Of a stretch of DNA of 64,000 bases, positions 15,450-26,506 are shown one piece after another. The notes below the pieces were generated by a model that worked only from the letters and a program-made list of their open reading frames with translations, was not told the origin of the DNA and ran no database searches. Origin of the DNA: Pseudomonas simiae (lineage in GTDB: Bacteria > Pseudomonadota > Gammaproteobacteria > Pseudomonadales > Pseudomonadaceae); assembly GCF_900111895.1 (NCBI RefSeq), contig NZ_FOKB01000001.1:625177-689176 (forward strand). Reading direction: 5' to 3'. How positions within the stretch are numbered: the first letter of the stretch is position 1; every line of letters starts with the position of its first letter. A program made the position numbers and the translations under genes.

Positions 15450-16532
15450 ATGAGCAAGCAGATTCTGATTCTCCCTGGCGACGGTATTGGTCCGGAAATC
15501 ATGGCCGAAGCGGTCAAGGTGCTGGAACTGGCCAACTCCAAGTACAGCCTGGGCTTCGAGCTGAGCCACGACGTGATCGGCGGCGCGGCCATCGACAAGC
15601 ACGGCGTGCCCCTGGCCGATGAAACCCTGGACCGCGCCCGTGCGGCCGATGCCGTGCTGCTCGGCGCCGTGGGTGGCCCGAAATGGGACAAGATCGAACG
15701 TGACATCCGTCCTGAGCGCGGCCTGCTGAAAATTCGCGCCCAACTGGGCCTGTTCGGCAACCTGCGTCCGGCGATCCTCTACCCGCAACTGGCTGACGCG
15801 TCGAGCCTCAAGCCGGAAGTGGTCGCGGGCCTGGATATCCTCATCGTGCGTGAGCTGACCGGCGGCATCTACTTCGGCTCGCCACGCGGTGTGCGCGAGT
15901 TGGAAAATGGCGAGCGCCAGGCCTACGACACCCTGCCGTACAGCGAGAGCGAAATCCGCCGTATCGCCCGTGTCGGTTTTGACATGGCCCGCGTGCGCGG
16001 CAAGAAAGTCTGCTCGGTGGACAAGGCGAACGTCCTGGCCTCCAGCCAACTGTGGCGCGAAATCGTCGAGGAAGTGGCCAAGGACTATCCGGATGTCGAG
16101 CTCAGCCACATGTACGTCGACAACGCTGCGATGCAACTGGTGCGCGCACCCAAGCAGTTCGACGTGATCGTCACCGACAACCTGTTCGGCGACATCCTGT
16201 CCGACCAGGCATCGATGCTCACCGGTTCCATCGGCATGCTGCCGTCGGCGTCCCTGGACACCAATAACAAGGGCATGTACGAGCCTTGCCACGGTTCGGC
16301 GCCGGACATCGCGGGCCAGGGCATTGCCAACCCGCTGGCGACGATTTTGTCGGTCTCGATGATGCTGCGTTACAGCTTCAACCTGAGCGACGCAGCCGAC
16401 GCGATCGAGAAAGCTGTGAGCCTGGTGCTGGATCAGGGTTTGCGCACCGGCGACATCTGGTCGCAGGGTTGCACCAAGGTCGGTACGCAAGAAATGGGCG
16501 ACGCAGTAGTCGCCGCGCTGCGGAATCTGTAA
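15450..16532 (+). CDS. leuB: 3-isopropylmalate dehydrogenase
   Basis: 360-aa NAD-dependent enzyme that oxidises and decarboxylates 3-isopropylmalate to 2-ketoisocaproate. It opens [15 protein letters not shown]; has [19 protein letters not shown], which binds substrate, and the [18 protein letters not shown] metal-binding signature. Length and start (GAGGAACGC upstream) are standard. A terminator follows, separating it from asd. Confidence 0.98.
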   Translation: MSKQILILPGDGIGPEIMAEAVKVLELANSKYSLGFELSHDVIGGAAIDKHGVPLADETLDRARAADAVLLGAVGGPKWDKIERDIRPERGLLKIRAQLGLFGNLRPAILYPQLADASSLKPEVVAGLDILIVRELTGGIYFGSPRGVRELENGERQAYDTLPYSESEIRRIARVGFDMARVRGKKVCSVDKANVLASSQLWREIVEEVAKDYPDVELSHMYVDNAAMQLVRAPKQFDVIVTDNLFGDILSDQASMLTGSIGMLPSASLDTNNKGMYEPCHGSAPDIAGQGIANPLATILSVSMMLRYSFNLSDAADAIEKAVSLVLDQGLRTGDIWSQGCTKVGTQEMGDAVVAALRNL

Positions 16533-16538
16533 TCTCTC

Positions 16539-16579
16539 GGGCCCGCTTGCAGTTCTTGCTGCAAGGCGGCCCACTTTTT
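16539..16579 (+). terminator. terminator between leuB and asd
   Basis: GGGCC pairs with GGCCC and, past a 2-nt internal mismatch, CTTGCAG pairs with CTGCAAG. A run of five T follows. Confidence 0.82.
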
Positions 16580-16596
16580 AACAAGGTGTAGTTGCG

Positions 16597-17709
16597 ATGA
16601 AACGTGTAGGTCTGATCGGTTGGCGCGGTATGGTCGGTTCCGTGCTCATGCAGCGGATGCTGGAAGAGCAGGATTTCGATCTTATTGAGCCGGTGTTTTT
16701 CACCACTTCGAACGTGGGTGGCCAAGGGCCGTCCGTGGGCAAGGACATTGCCCCGCTCAAGGACGCCTACAACATTGAAGAGCTGAAAACCCTCGACGTG
16801 ATTCTGACCTGTCAGGGTGGCGACTACACCAGCGAAGTCTTCCCCAAGCTGCGTGAAGCCGGTTGGCAGGGTTACTGGATCGACGCCGCGTCGAGCCTGC
16901 GCATGCAGGACGATGCCGTCATCATCCTAGACCCGGTGAACCGCAAGGTCATCGACCAGCAGCTGGACGCGGGCACCAAGAACTATGTCGGCGGCAACTG
17001 CACCGTCAGCCTGATGCTGATGGGCCTGGGTGGCCTTTTCGAAGCGGGCCTGGTCGAGTGGATGAGCGCCATGACCTATCAGGCGGCCTCCGGTGCCGGC
17101 GCGCAGAACATGCGTGAACTGATCAAGCAGATGGGCGCGACCCACGCGGCTGTGGCCGATCAACTGGCTGACCCGGCCAGCGCGATCCTCGACATCGACC
17201 GCCGTGTGGCCGAGGCCATGCGCAGCGAGGCCTACCCGACCGAGAACTTCGGCGTGCCTTTGGCCGGCAGCCTGATCCCCTGGATTGACAAGGAACTGCC
17301 GAACGGCCAGAGCCGTGAAGAATGGAAGGCCCAGGCCGAGACCAACAAGATCCTCGGTCGCTTCAAGAGCCCGATCCCGGTGGACGGCATCTGCGTGCGT
17401 ATCGGCGCGATGCGCTGCCACAGCCAGGCGCTGACCATCAAACTGAACAAAGACGTGCCGATCGCCGATATCGAAGCGTTGATCAGCCAGCACAACCCTT
17501 GGGTCAAGCTGGTGCCGAACAACCGCGACATCAGCATGCAGGAGCTGAGCCCGACCAAGGTCACCGGCACCCTGAATGTACCGGTGGGCCGCTTGCGCAA
17601 GCTGAACATGGGCACCCAGTACCTGGGCGCGTTCACCGTGGGCGACCAACTGCTGTGGGGCGCGGCCGAACCACTGCGTCGCATGCTGCGGATTCTGCTG
17701 GAGCGTTGA
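16597..17709 (+). CDS. asd: aspartate-semialdehyde dehydrogenase
   Basis: 370-aa NADP-dependent enzyme making aspartate semialdehyde for the lysine, threonine, methionine and diaminopimelate pathways. The N-terminal [14 protein letters not shown] is the NADP-binding loop and the catalytic Cys135 is in GGNCTVS. Length fits the Gram-negative ASADH class. The gene is bracketed by terminators, so it is probably a single-gene transcript. The gene for the Usg paralogue follows. Confidence 0.98.
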   Translation: MKRVGLIGWRGMVGSVLMQRMLEEQDFDLIEPVFFTTSNVGGQGPSVGKDIAPLKDAYNIEELKTLDVILTCQGGDYTSEVFPKLREAGWQGYWIDAASSLRMQDDAVIILDPVNRKVIDQQLDAGTKNYVGGNCTVSLMLMGLGGLFEAGLVEWMSAMTYQAASGAGAQNMRELIKQMGATHAAVADQLADPASAILDIDRRVAEAMRSEAYPTENFGVPLAGSLIPWIDKELPNGQSREEWKAQAETNKILGRFKSPIPVDGICVRIGAMRCHSQALTIKLNKDVPIADIEALISQHNPWVKLVPNNRDISMQELSPTKVTGTLNVPVGRLRKLNMGTQYLGAFTVGDQLLWGAAEPLRRMLRILLER

Positions 17710-17728
17710 TCGCGTAAAGCAAGATGAG

Positions 17729-17764
17729 AAACCCGCGTTCTGGTGACAGGCGCGGGTTTTTTTA
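17729..17764 (+). terminator. asd terminator
   Basis: A 9-bp perfect stem (AAACCCGCG with CGCGGGTTT) is followed by a T-rich tail. Confidence 0.92.
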
Positions 17765-17779
17765 TTGTTCTTTCGGGCG

Positions 17780-17865
17780 CTATCGCAGGCAAGCCAGTTC
17801 CCACATTTGATTGCATTCCAACTGACGAAACTCGGTCGAATGTGGGAGCGGGCTTGCTCGCGAAG
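17780..17865. repeat. REPIN
   Basis: An inverted REP pair: CTATCGCAGGCAAGCCAG on the left, TGTGGGAGCGGGCTTGCTCG on the right. The middle (TTTGATTGCATTCCAACTGA) is nearly the same as in the REPIN after leuD. The left arm uses the CGCAGGCAAGCC variant and the right the GCTTGCTCGCGAAG variant, so this element combines two subtypes. Confidence 0.82.
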
Positions 17866-17960
17866 ATGCCATCAGCCACACCACAAAAGCCGGGTTAATT
17901 GCCTCACCCCCCACCACCCGGTAAAGTGCCGCTCCCCCCGCAATGCCCGAGGCAGCCCCC

Positions 17961-18971
17961 ATGACCCAGACCTTTGATATCGCCGTGATTGGCGCCACCG
18001 GCACCGTTGGCGAAACCCTGGTGCAGATCCTCGAAGAACTGGGCTTTCCGGTGGGCACCCTGCACCTGCTGGCGGGCAGTAACTCTGCCGGTGCATCGGT
18101 GCCGTTTCGCGGCAAGAACGTGCGGGTGAGGGAGGTCGATGAGTTCGACTTCAGCAAAGTCCAGCTGGCATTCTTTGCGGCGGGGCCGGCGGTGACCTTG
18201 AGTTTTGCGCCGCGTGCCACGGCGGTGGGCTGCTCGGTGATCGACTTGTCGGGCGCGCTGTCGGCCGAACAGGCACCGCAGGTGGTGCCGGAAGCCAATG
18301 CCCATGTGCTCGACGGCCTGGAAAGACCCTTCCAGCTCGGCAGCCCAAGTCCATCGGCGACCCACCTGGCAGTCGTCCTGGCGCCATTGCGGGGCCTGTT
18401 GGATATCCAGCGCGTGAGCGTCACCGCCAACCTGGCAATGTCGTCCCAGGGGCGTGAAGCCGTCAGCGAATTGGCCCGGCAAACCGCCGAGCTGCTGAAT
18501 ATGCGCCCACTGGAACCGAAGGTGTTTGATCGGCAGGTCGCCTTCAACCTGCTGGCTCAGGTCGGTACACCGGACGCCCAAGGTCATACAGCCCTGGAGA
18601 AACGCCTCGTACACGAGCTGCGCGCAGTGCTGGAATTACCTTTGCTAAAGATTTCCGCAACCTGCGTTCAAGCCCCGGTGTTTTTTGGCGATAGCCTGAC
18701 AGTGTCTCTGCAACTGGGTGCACCGGTCGACCTCGCCGCCGTGAACCGCCTGCTCGACGCAGCGCCGGGAATAGAGCGGGTTGAGGAGGGGGACTACCCA
18801 ACGGCGGTGGGCGACGCGGTTGGCCAGGACGTGGTCTATGTAGGACGGGTCCGCGCAGGTGTGGATGACCCTGCGGAACTAAATCTGTGGCTGACGTCAG
18901 ATAACGTACGCAAAGGCGCGGCACTGAACGCCGTACAGCTGGCGCAGTTGTTGATAAAAGGCCTTGCGTAA
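17961..18971 (+). CDS. usg: Usg-like aspartate-semialdehyde dehydrogenase homologue, probably inactive as ASADH
   Basis: 336-aa paralogue of Asd with an intact N-terminal nucleotide fold (IAVIGATGTVGETL). Where the family has Asn-Cys with the catalytic cysteine, this protein has SPSATHLAVVL, with Ala133 at the Cys position. This is the known feature of the Usg family, whose role is unclear. ATG 17961 has GAGG at 17949-17952. It lies downstream of asd and upstream of fimV, as in other pseudomonads. Confidence 0.9.
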   Translation: MTQTFDIAVIGATGTVGETLVQILEELGFPVGTLHLLAGSNSAGASVPFRGKNVRVREVDEFDFSKVQLAFFAAGPAVTLSFAPRATAVGCSVIDLSGALSAEQAPQVVPEANAHVLDGLERPFQLGSPSPSATHLAVVLAPLRGLLDIQRVSVTANLAMSSQGREAVSELARQTAELLNMRPLEPKVFDRQVAFNLLAQVGTPDAQGHTALEKRLVHELRAVLELPLLKISATCVQAPVFFGDSLTVSLQLGAPVDLAAVNRLLDAAPGIERVEEGDYPTAVGDAVGQDVVYVGRVRAGVDDPAELNLWLTSDNVRKGAALNAVQLAQLLIKGLA

Positions 18972-19133
18972 AAGATACTTGGCGGCAATTTGTAGATTGA
19001 TTCTAGCCAAGCGCTATGCTTGGCCCCAGGCAGGAAAAGTTGCGCGTCGGTGACCTATCGGCTCGCCATGCCTTATGGCAGCGGTTACCAACCTTCTCGC
19101 AGGCCGGGGAGTGTTCAGACAAAGGATGAGGCT

Positions 19134-21695
19134 ATGGTTCAAGTTCGCAAACTGGTGTTAGCAATAGCGGCCGCCTCGGCGCTGTCCTCCGGTATGGCGC
19201 AGGCGCTGCAGCTGGGGGAGATGACCCTCAAGTCGAAGTTGAACCAGCCGTTGGCGGTGGAAATCGAATTGCTCGATGTCGGTGGGCTCACCGCCTCCGA
19301 GATCACGCCAAGCCTGGCTTCGTCCCAAGCCTTCGTGGATGCCGGCGTTGATCGCCAGGCGTTCCTCGACGACCTGACGTTTACCCCGGTGGTCAATCCC
19401 AGCGGCCGCAGCGTGGTGCGTGTGACCTCCAGCAAGCCATTGCCGGATTCCTATGTCCGCTTCCTGTTGCAAGTGCAATGGCCCAATGGCCGTTTGATGC
19501 GCGACTACAGTGTATTGCTTGACCCGGCCAAGTTCGACCAGCCGGCACCGACGACCGCCGCGCCTGCGCCGCGATTGGCGGCACCGGCCAGCACCGCGCC
19601 GGCCGTGAGCAAGCCGGCACAACACACCACGACGTCTCGCGACACGTTGTGGGAAATTGCCGCGAAGAACCGCAATGGCGGCTCGGTACAGCAGACCATG
19701 CTGGCAATCCAGGCGCTGAATCCCGACGCATTTATCGACGGCAACATCAACCGTTTGAAAACCGGCCAGGTCCTGCGCCTGCCGGATCCCGTGCAAAGCA
19801 CCTCGCTGCCACAACCCCAGGCGATCGCCGAAGTCAGCGCGCAGAATGCGGCCTGGCGCCAAGGCCGACGCGCCGCCAACAATCCCGCCGCGGGCAAGCA
19901 GCAACTGGACGCCACCAAGCGCACCCAGGCCGGCAATGCGCCAGCGAGCACCGGCGCCAAGGACAACCTGAGCCTGGTTTCCGCTGAGGCGGCCAAGAAA
20001 GGCGTCAAAGGCAAGGCGGGCGATAGTGCGGCGTTGAGCGACAAACTGGCGATGACCCAGGAGCAACTGGACACTACCCGTCGCGACAACGAAGAGTTGA
20101 AAAGTCGCGCAGCAGACCTGCAAAGCCAGTTGGACAAGCTGCAAAAGCTGATTCAACTGAAAAATGATCAGCTCGCACGTCTGCAGGCCGAAAAGGGCAC
20201 CCCGGCCGCTCCGGCCACGGCGGCGATGCCCGCGCAGTTGGCAGGTGAGCCGGTGGCCGCTCCGGCAGTGCCCGACGCCGCCACTGCTACCCCCGCACCT
20301 GCCGCGCCGGCGCCTGAGCCGGTCAAGGCGGATGCAACGCCGGCCAGCGCCGAAGGCAAGTTCAATGACCTGCTGACCAACCCGGTCGTGCTCGGTGTGA
20401 TCGGCGGTGCCGCAGGCCTGCTGGTGCTGTTGCTCCTGCTGTTGTGGGTGCGCCACCGCAATGCGCGCCGCGAGGAGGAAAAACACCTGCGCATGGCGCG
20501 CGCGCTGGCTGAAGAGCCGGTATTTACCTCGAACATCGACCAGGATCTGCCACCAGACAGCTTCGAAGGCTTGGAAGTGCCGCCGCCGAACGTCAAATTG
20601 GCCGCAGCTCCAACTCCAACGCCTACGGTTGAGCCGGCAGTCGCTGTGCCGACTGTCGCCTCGGTGCTGGCGCCGCTGGCGGTTGCCGTGGCTCCGGTGA
20701 ACGCCAGCGATGCCCTGGCCCAAGCGCAGTCCCTTGTCGACCGTGGTCACCTGAACCAGGCCGCCGATGTGCTGGAGCAGGCGATCAAACAGGAGCCCAA
20801 GCGCAGCGACCTGCGTTTGAAGCTGATGGAGGTCTACGGCCTGCAAAACAACAAGGACGGCTTCGTGACCCAGGAGCGTCAACTGGTGGCCAATGGTGAG
20901 AACCATGCCCAGGTCGAACAGCTCAAGAGTCGCTTCCCGGCCATGGCCGTGCTGGCGGCGGGTGTCAGTGCTGCGGTGGCCGCGGCTGCCTTGGACGCTC
21001 AGTACGTCAAGGATTTGTTGGAAGACAAGCCAGCGCCTGCGGCTACAGAGCCGGAAGCGTTCGACACCGATTTCGACTTGAGCCTGGACGACCTGGAAGA
21101 AGCCTCCCCGGCTGAGGCCAAGGACGATCAGCAGACCTTCGAATCGCTGCTGCAACAGCAGACCGAAGCCAAGGCCGCGCCGGATGACCTCTCGGACTTC
21201 GACCTGGACCTGCAATTGGATGGCCCGGCATCGGCGCAATCCGATGACGACTTCCTCTCCGGCCTGGAAGAGCAGATGAAGGATGTGCCGGCCGTCGAGC
21301 CGCCCACCCTGGCCCCGACGGCGCTGGATGACTTCGACCTGCCGGAAGATTTCGACTTGTCCTTGGCCGATGAGCCGGAAGCGGCGGCCAAGCCTGATGC
21401 ATTTGCGTCCGAGCTGGACGATGTCAACGCCGAGCTGGACCGTTTGTCCCAGAGCCTGGAGCATCCTTCCATCGAGCCATCCTTCACCGCAGAAGACGCG
21501 GCGCAGGGCGACGATGAGCCGGAATTCGACTTCCTCTCCGGTACGGACGAAGTGGCGACCAAGCTCGACCTGGCCCAGGCCTATATCGACATGGGCGATG
21601 CGGACGGCGCGCGGGATATCCTCAGCGAAGTGCTGACCGAAGGTGATGAAGCTCAGCGTGGCGAGGCCAAGGAAATGCTCGGCAGGCTGGTCTGA
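19134..21695 (+). CDS. fimV: FimV-type pilus assembly / polar hub protein
   Basis: 853-aa inner-membrane protein needed in Pseudomonas for type IV pilus function and polar organisation. A signal peptide (about 1-24) precedes the conserved FimV N-terminal domain. A LysM-like peptidoglycan-binding segment starts SRDTLWEIAAKNRNGGS. A coiled coil (about 310-355) and an Ala/Pro linker lead to one membrane span (VVLGVIGGAAGLLVLLLLLL). The cytoplasmic part has TPR-like helices, an acidic stretch, and the C-terminal FimV motif TKLDLAQAYIDMGDADGAR. ATG 19134 follows GGATGAGG; upstream in-frame codons lack a signal peptide context. Confidence 0.95.
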   Translation: MVQVRKLVLAIAAASALSSGMAQALQLGEMTLKSKLNQPLAVEIELLDVGGLTASEITPSLASSQAFVDAGVDRQAFLDDLTFTPVVNPSGRSVVRVTSSKPLPDSYVRFLLQVQWPNGRLMRDYSVLLDPAKFDQPAPTTAAPAPRLAAPASTAPAVSKPAQHTTTSRDTLWEIAAKNRNGGSVQQTMLAIQALNPDAFIDGNINRLKTGQVLRLPDPVQSTSLPQPQAIAEVSAQNAAWRQGRRAANNPAAGKQQLDATKRTQAGNAPASTGAKDNLSLVSAEAAKKGVKGKAGDSAALSDKLAMTQEQLDTTRRDNEELKSRAADLQSQLDKLQKLIQLKNDQLARLQAEKGTPAAPATAAMPAQLAGEPVAAPAVPDAATATPAPAAPAPEPVKADATPASAEGKFNDLLTNPVVLGVIGGAAGLLVLLLLLLWVRHRNARREEEKHLRMARALAEEPVFTSNIDQDLPPDSFEGLEVPPPNVKLAAAPTPTPTVEPAVAVPTVASVLAPLAVAVAPVNASDALAQAQSLVDRGHLNQAADVLEQAIKQEPKRSDLRLKLMEVYGLQNNKDGFVTQERQLVANGENHAQVEQLKSRFPAMAVLAAGVSAAVAAAALDAQYVKDLLEDKPAPAATEPEAFDTDFDLSLDDLEEASPAEAKDDQQTFESLLQQQTEAKAAPDDLSDFDLDLQLDGPASAQSDDDFLSGLEEQMKDVPAVEPPTLAPTALDDFDLPEDFDLSLADEPEAAAKPDAFASELDDVNAELDRLSQSLEHPSIEPSFTAEDAAQGDDEPEFDFLSGTDEVATKLDLAQAYIDMGDADGARDILSEVLTEGDEAQRGEAKEMLGRLV

Positions 21696-21713
21696 CCGTC
21701 AATCGTCAAGGCA

Positions 21714-21744
21714 GCGGCGACCTTCGGGTCGCCGTTTTGCTTTT
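21714..21744 (+). terminator. fimV terminator
   Basis: CGGCGACC pairs with GGTCGCCG around a short loop, followed by TTTTGCTTTT. Confidence 0.8.
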
Positions 21745-21806
21745 GTGGGCACTCACACAAATCGGCATAATGGCCGCCTTTGCGCAACTCATCAGGCTCT
21801 CAGTTC

Positions 21807-22661
21807 TTGGCAAATATAGATAACGCGGCCGCCGAAATGGCGGCCGCAGGCTTTTACCGCATCGCCCTGGGCGTGGAATACAAAGGCTCGCGCTATCGCG
21901 GCTGGCAGCGTCAGGCGTCCGGCGTGCTGACGGTGCAGGAAACCCTGGAGAACGCACTGTCGAAAGTGGCTGATTCGCCGGTGTCGCTGATGTGCGCCGG
22001 GCGTACCGACGCGGGCGTGCACGCCTGTGGCCAGGTGGTGCACTTCGACACTCAGGCTGAACGGTCGATGAAGGCGTGGGTGATGGGCGCTAATATCAAC
22101 TTGCCCCATGACGTCAGCGTCACTTGGGCCAAGGTCATGCCAGCGCACTTTCACGCGCGCTTCAAGGCCATCGCCCGGCGTTATCGCTACGTGATCTACA
22201 ACGACCAGATCCGTCCGGCGCACCTTAACGAAGAAATCACCTGGAACCATCGCCCGCTCGACGCCGAGCGCATGGCCGAAGCCGCACAGCATCTGGTCGG
22301 CGTGCATGATTTCAGCGCCTTTCGTGCCGGCCAGTGCCAGGCCAAGTCGCCGATCAAGGAAGTCCATCACCTGCGGGTGACCCGTCACGGCAAGATGATC
22401 GTGCTGGATATCCGTGCAGGGGCGTTCCTCCACCATATGGTTCGAAACATTGCCGGGGTGCTGATGACCATCGGCACCGGCGAGCGTCCGGTGGAGTGGG
22501 CCAAGGAAGTACTGGAGAGCCGCGTCCGTCGTACGGGCGGAGTCACGGCGCATCCGTTTGGCTTGTACCTGGTGGATGTGGAGTACCGTGACGAGTTCGA
22601 ATTGCCGGAGCGTTTCATCGGGCCACACTTCCTCACAGGTTTCAGCGAACTTGGCGGCTGA
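21807..22661 (+). CDS. truA: tRNA pseudouridine(38-40) synthase
   Basis: 284-aa pseudouridine synthase acting on the anticodon arm of many tRNAs. The catalytic Asp is in [11 protein letters not shown] (Asp68 in this numbering), with [11 protein letters not shown] and [13 protein letters not shown] as conserved blocks. The start is uncertain: TTG 21807 gives [13 protein letters not shown] 21837 gives [10 protein letters not shown]; neither has a strong ribosome-binding site. The core fold begins after both. trpF follows after 64 bp. Confidence 0.95.
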   Translation: MANIDNAAAEMAAAGFYRIALGVEYKGSRYRGWQRQASGVLTVQETLENALSKVADSPVSLMCAGRTDAGVHACGQVVHFDTQAERSMKAWVMGANINLPHDVSVTWAKVMPAHFHARFKAIARRYRYVIYNDQIRPAHLNEEITWNHRPLDAERMAEAAQHLVGVHDFSAFRAGQCQAKSPIKEVHHLRVTRHGKMIVLDIRAGAFLHHMVRNIAGVLMTIGTGERPVEWAKEVLESRVRRTGGVTAHPFGLYLVDVEYRDEFELPERFIGPHFLTGFSELGG

Positions 22662-22725
22662 CGCCCGGAAAAGCTTTTGTTACCATCCGGGACTTTATCG
22701 GTCCAATCCCTGGGGTTTCCACGAC

Positions 22726-23358
22726 ATGTCAGCCGTTCGCAGCAAGATTTGCGGGATTACCCGCATAGAAGACGCGCTGGCGGCGGTCGAGGCGGGGGCG
22801 GATGCTCTCGGTTTCGTGTTCTATGCCAAGAGCCCGCGGGCGGTGAGTGTGGTGCAGGCGCGGGCGATCATCGCTGCGTTGCCGCCATTCGTGACCACTG
22901 TGGGTTTGTTCGTCAATGCCAGCCGCTGCGAGCTCAACGAAACCCTGGATGCCGTACCGCTGGATATGCTGCAGTTCCACGGCGACGAAACGCCGGACGA
23001 ATGTGAAAGCTACCAGCGTCCGTACCTCAAGGCGTTGCGTGTCAAGGCGGGGGACGATATCGCTGCGGCGTGTGCGGCCTATGGCAGCGCCCGCGCAATC
23101 CTGCTCGACACCTATGTCGAAGGCGTGCCCGGCGGTACCGGCGAAGCGTTCGATTGGTCGCTGATTCCCGAGGGCCTGAGCAAGCCGATCATCCTGGCCG
23201 GCGGGCTCAACCCCGGTAATGTCGGGGCGGCGATAGAGCAAGTCCGGCCTTATGCCGTGGATGTCAGCGGCGGCGTGGAGCAGGGCAAGGGCATCAAGGA
23301 TCACAGCAAGATTCGCGCATTCATGCAGGCCGTGCGCAACAGCAGTGACCGGATGTGA
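22726..23358 (+). CDS. trpF: phosphoribosylanthranilate isomerase
   Basis: 210-aa TIM-barrel enzyme of tryptophan synthesis. It opens [13 protein letters not shown], with the catalytic Cys of KICG and the general acid in [20 protein letters not shown] and [15 protein letters not shown] form the phosphate-binding end. ATG 22726 is chosen because the family starts just before KICG. Pseudomonas keeps trpF with accD rather than trpGDC, as here. Confidence 0.98.
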   Translation: MSAVRSKICGITRIEDALAAVEAGADALGFVFYAKSPRAVSVVQARAIIAALPPFVTTVGLFVNASRCELNETLDAVPLDMLQFHGDETPDECESYQRPYLKALRVKAGDDIAAACAAYGSARAILLDTYVEGVPGGTGEAFDWSLIPEGLSKPIILAGGLNPGNVGAAIEQVRPYAVDVSGGVEQGKGIKDHSKIRAFMQAVRNSSDRM

Positions 23359-23602
23359 CGGCTGGCAGTCTGCCGCCGTCCATAACTACCACTGTGTAAA
23401 ACAGCCCGGCGCCGCCTGAGGGTGGCCCGGAAACGAAGTGGCAACCCTGCGCTGGCAGGTTGTCTGGAAGGCTGAGGATACAGGCGGGAAAAGGCCGGTC
23501 GAACGTCTGACCCCGTCCAGCTTGTGTCATCGCCACATATGAATTTAGCTCAAGGGCATACGCGGGGCTGTGTTCAAGCCACCGGTACTGGAGAAAGAAA
23601 GC

Positions 23603-24523
23603 ATGAGCAACTGGTTAGTAGACAAACTGATCCCTTCGATCATGCGTTCCGAGGTGAAAAAAAGCTCGGTTCCTGAAGGTCTGTGGCACAAGTGCCCATC
23701 CTGCGACGCGGTGCTGTACCGCCCGGAGCTGGAAAAGACCCTGGACGTTTGCCCCAAGTGCAACCACCACATGCGTATCGGCGCTCGCGCTCGCATCGAC
23801 ATCTTCCTGGATGCCGAAGGTCGTAACGAGTTGGGTGCCGACCTGGAGCCGGTTGACCGTCTCAAGTTCCGCGACAGCAAGAAGTACAAGGACCGTCTGG
23901 TCGGCGCGCAGAAGCAGACTGGCGAGAAGGACGCGCTGATTTCCGTCAGCGGTAAGCTGCTGGGCATGCCGGTCGTGGTGTCGGCCTTCGAATTCTCCTT
24001 CATGGGCGGCTCCATGGGTGCCATCGTCGGTGAGCGCTTCGTTCGCGCCGCCAACTACGCCCTGGAAAACCGTTGCCCGATGATCTGCTTCGCCGCCTCC
24101 GGTGGTGCGCGCATGCAGGAAGCGTTGATCTCCCTGATGCAAATGGCCAAGACCTCTGCGGTATTGGCGCGTCTGCGCGAAGAAGGCATCCCGTTCATCT
24201 CCGTACTCACTGACCCGGTCTACGGCGGCGTTTCCGCCAGCCTGGCGATGCTGGGTGACGTGATTGTCGGCGAGCCAAAGGCATTGATCGGCTTTGCCGG
24301 CCCACGTGTGATCGAGCAGACCGTGCGTGAGAAGCTGCCGGAAGGTTTCCAGCGCAGCGAATTCCTGCTGGAGCACGGTGCTATCGACCTGATCATCCCG
24401 CGCGGTGAGCTGCGTCCACGCCTGGGTAACCTCCTGGCACAAATGATGGGCCTGCCTACCCCTGTGTACGTCGCGCCTAAAGTTGAACCGATCGTCGTGC
24501 CGCCGGTGCCTGCAAACCTATGA
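23603..24523 (+). CDS. accD: acetyl-CoA carboxylase carboxyltransferase subunit beta
   Basis: 306-aa beta subunit that, with AccA, transfers carboxyl from carboxybiotin to acetyl-CoA to make malonyl-CoA. The N-terminal zinc ribbon is CPSC...CPKC (about 28-50), followed by the crotonase-fold carboxyltransferase with GGARMQEA and [19 protein letters not shown] 23603 has GAGAAAGAAAG upstream. The 244 bp before it contain no clear gene. Its stop overlaps the folC start (ATGA). Confidence 0.98.
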   Translation: MSNWLVDKLIPSIMRSEVKKSSVPEGLWHKCPSCDAVLYRPELEKTLDVCPKCNHHMRIGARARIDIFLDAEGRNELGADLEPVDRLKFRDSKKYKDRLVGAQKQTGEKDALISVSGKLLGMPVVVSAFEFSFMGGSMGAIVGERFVRAANYALENRCPMICFAASGGARMQEALISLMQMAKTSAVLARLREEGIPFISVLTDPVYGGVSASLAMLGDVIVGEPKALIGFAGPRVIEQTVREKLPEGFQRSEFLLEHGAIDLIIPRGELRPRLGNLLAQMMGLPTPVYVAPKVEPIVVPPVPANL

Positions 24524-25827
24524 CCCAGCGTACCCTGGGCGAATGGCTCGCTTACCTTGAGCAGTTGCATCCGTCCGCCATCGACATGGGCCTGGAGCGC
24601 TCGCAACAGGTAGCGGCCCGCCTCGGGTTGGGCCGTCCGGCACCGCGTGTGATCACGGTGACCGGTACCAACGGCAAAGGCTCTACCTGTGCCTTTGTCG
24701 CGGCGCTGCTGCAGGCCCAAGGGCTGAAAGTCGGCGTCTACAATTCCCCGCACCTGCTGCGTTACAACGAGCGGGTGCAGCTCAATGGCGTCGAAGCCAC
24801 GGATGAGCAACTCTGCGAAGCCTTCGCCGCACTCGATGCCGGCCGTGGCGAGATTTCCCTGACTTACTTCGAGATGGGCACCTTGGCGGCGTTCTGGCTG
24901 TTCGAGCGTGCGCAACTGGATGTGGTGGTGCTGGAAGTCGGCCTGGGCGGGCGTCTGGACACGGTCAATGTGGTGGATGCCGACCTGGCATTGGTCACCA
25001 GCATTGGCGTGGACCATGCCGACTACCTGGGCAATACGCGCGAATCCGTTGCCTATGAAAAAGCCGGGATCTTCCGCCAGGGCAAGCCTGCGCTGTGTGG
25101 TGACCTGGATCCGCCGCACACCTTGCTCGACAAGGTGCGCGAGCTGGATTGCCCGTTTTTCCTGCGCGGTCGCGACTTCAATCTCGAGATCGGTGCGCAG
25201 CACTGGCAATGGCGTGGGCGCGATGCCCGCGGCCAGGTTGTAGAGCTGTGCGACCTGCCGCTGCTGAATCTGCCGATGGAAAACGCTGCGCTTGCGCTGC
25301 AGGCCTATCTGTTGCTGGACCTGCCGTGGAATGCCGAGCAGATTGCCGCCACCTTGTTGTCGACACGTGTGGTCGGGCGATTGGATCGTCGTGAGTTCCA
25401 ATGGCAAGGCAAGCGCCTGAACCTGTTGCTGGATGTGGGCCATAACCCCCATGCGGCCGAGTACCTGGCGCAACGCCTGTCGCGTACGCCGCCGGTCGGT
25501 CGTCGTCTTGCAGTCTTTGGCTTGCTGGCCGATAAGGACCTGGACGGTGTTGTCGCGCCGTTGCTGGGCAGCGTCCAGGCTTGGGCGGTAGCGCCATTGG
25601 ATACCTCGCGCAGCCGTCCGGCCGCCGAGCTGGAAGTGGCCTTGCAGAACCTTGGTGCGCCGGTAGCGTCGTATGCAAGCGTGACCGATGCCCTTGAAGC
25701 ACAGTGCGCCGTTGCCACCCCCGACGATGAGATTCTGTTGTTCGGGTCATTTTATTGTGTTGCCGAGGCGCTCGAGTGGTTGGCCCGGCGCTCCACGGAG
25801 GAAGCTGCACATGGCATTACTGGATAG
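24520..25827 (+). CDS. folC: bifunctional folylpolyglutamate / dihydrofolate synthase
   Basis: 435-aa Mur-ligase-family enzyme adding glutamate to folates and dihydropteroate. The ATP loop TGTNGKGST is near residue 47, with [28 protein letters not shown] and the C-terminal [13 protein letters not shown]. It starts within the accD stop (4-bp overlap), implying translational coupling. The next gene starts inside its 3' end. Confidence 0.97.
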   Translation: MTQRTLGEWLAYLEQLHPSAIDMGLERSQQVAARLGLGRPAPRVITVTGTNGKGSTCAFVAALLQAQGLKVGVYNSPHLLRYNERVQLNGVEATDEQLCEAFAALDAGRGEISLTYFEMGTLAAFWLFERAQLDVVVLEVGLGGRLDTVNVVDADLALVTSIGVDHADYLGNTRESVAYEKAGIFRQGKPALCGDLDPPHTLLDKVRELDCPFFLRGRDFNLEIGAQHWQWRGRDARGQVVELCDLPLLNLPMENAALALQAYLLLDLPWNAEQIAATLLSTRVVGRLDRREFQWQGKRLNLLLDVGHNPHAAEYLAQRLSRTPPVGRRLAVFGLLADKDLDGVVAPLLGSVQAWAVAPLDTSRSRPAAELEVALQNLGAPVASYASVTDALEAQCAVATPDDEILLFGSFYCVAEALEWLARRSTEEAAHGITG

Positions 25828-26473
25828 CGCATACAAGCAGCGAATGGTCGGAGCCCTGGTTCTGGTGGCGTTGGCGGTGATTTTCCTGCCGATGCTGTTT
25901 TCTCGCCAGGATGAAGAGCGTCAAGTGGTCGTCGAGGCGCCGGCTGCCCCACAGGCCCCGGCGGTGCCGCAAGTACAGGTTGAGCCGGTGGTGGTGCCTG
26001 AGCCCCAGGCCTTGCCGGAAGAAGAGCCGGTGCCGACCGATGCTGAAGTGGCTGCCCAGCAAGCCCCGTCGATGCCGGTTCAGCCGAGCGTACCGGTGGT
26101 CAAGCCGGCACCCGCTGCACCGGTTGCTGCCGCCAAGCCCGCTGCGCCCGCACCTGCACCCAAGCCGGTAGCGCCGCAACCTGCCGCGCCGGGCAAGCCG
26201 GACGTGGGGCAAAGCCGTATCGATCCGAATGGGTTGCCGATCAGTTGGTCGATCCAGGTGGCCAGCCTGGGTAATCGCGAAGGCGCTGATGCCTTGCAGA
26301 AAAAGCTGCGTAGCCAGGGCTATAACGCTTACATCCGTAGCGCTGACGGCAAGAACAGGGTGTTTATCGGTCCGCTGATCGAGCGTGCCGAGGCGGATCG
26401 CCTGCGGGACCTGCTGGATCGCCAGCAGAACCTGAAGGGGTTTGTCACCCGCTTCCAGCCTGAGCGCGGCTGA
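25811..26473 (+). CDS. SPOR-domain protein (DedD-like)
   Basis: 220-aa inner-membrane protein: a single N-terminal membrane anchor (MVGALVLVALAVIFLPMLF, about 11-29), a long Pro/Ala linker (about 40-135) and a SPOR domain (about 140-217) starting ISWSIQVASLGNREGADALQ. SPOR domains bind denuded septal peptidoglycan, so a division role like that of DedD is likely. ATG 25811 has GGAGG at about 25797-25801 and overlaps folC by 17 bp. Confidence 0.9.
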   Translation: MALLDSAYKQRMVGALVLVALAVIFLPMLFSRQDEERQVVVEAPAAPQAPAVPQVQVEPVVVPEPQALPEEEPVPTDAEVAAQQAPSMPVQPSVPVVKPAPAAPVAAAKPAAPAPAPKPVAPQPAAPGKPDVGQSRIDPNGLPISWSIQVASLGNREGADALQKKLRSQGYNAYIRSADGKNRVFIGPLIERAEADRLRDLLDRQQNLKGFVTRFQPERG

Positions 26474-26506
26474 TACCGCCAGCCTCTGGTTGGAATGCAG
26501 GCCAAG

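Noticed and set aside
19158..21464. 768-codon open frame antisense to fimV
   Set aside because: Shadow of fimV caused by codon bias; no motifs, no start context.
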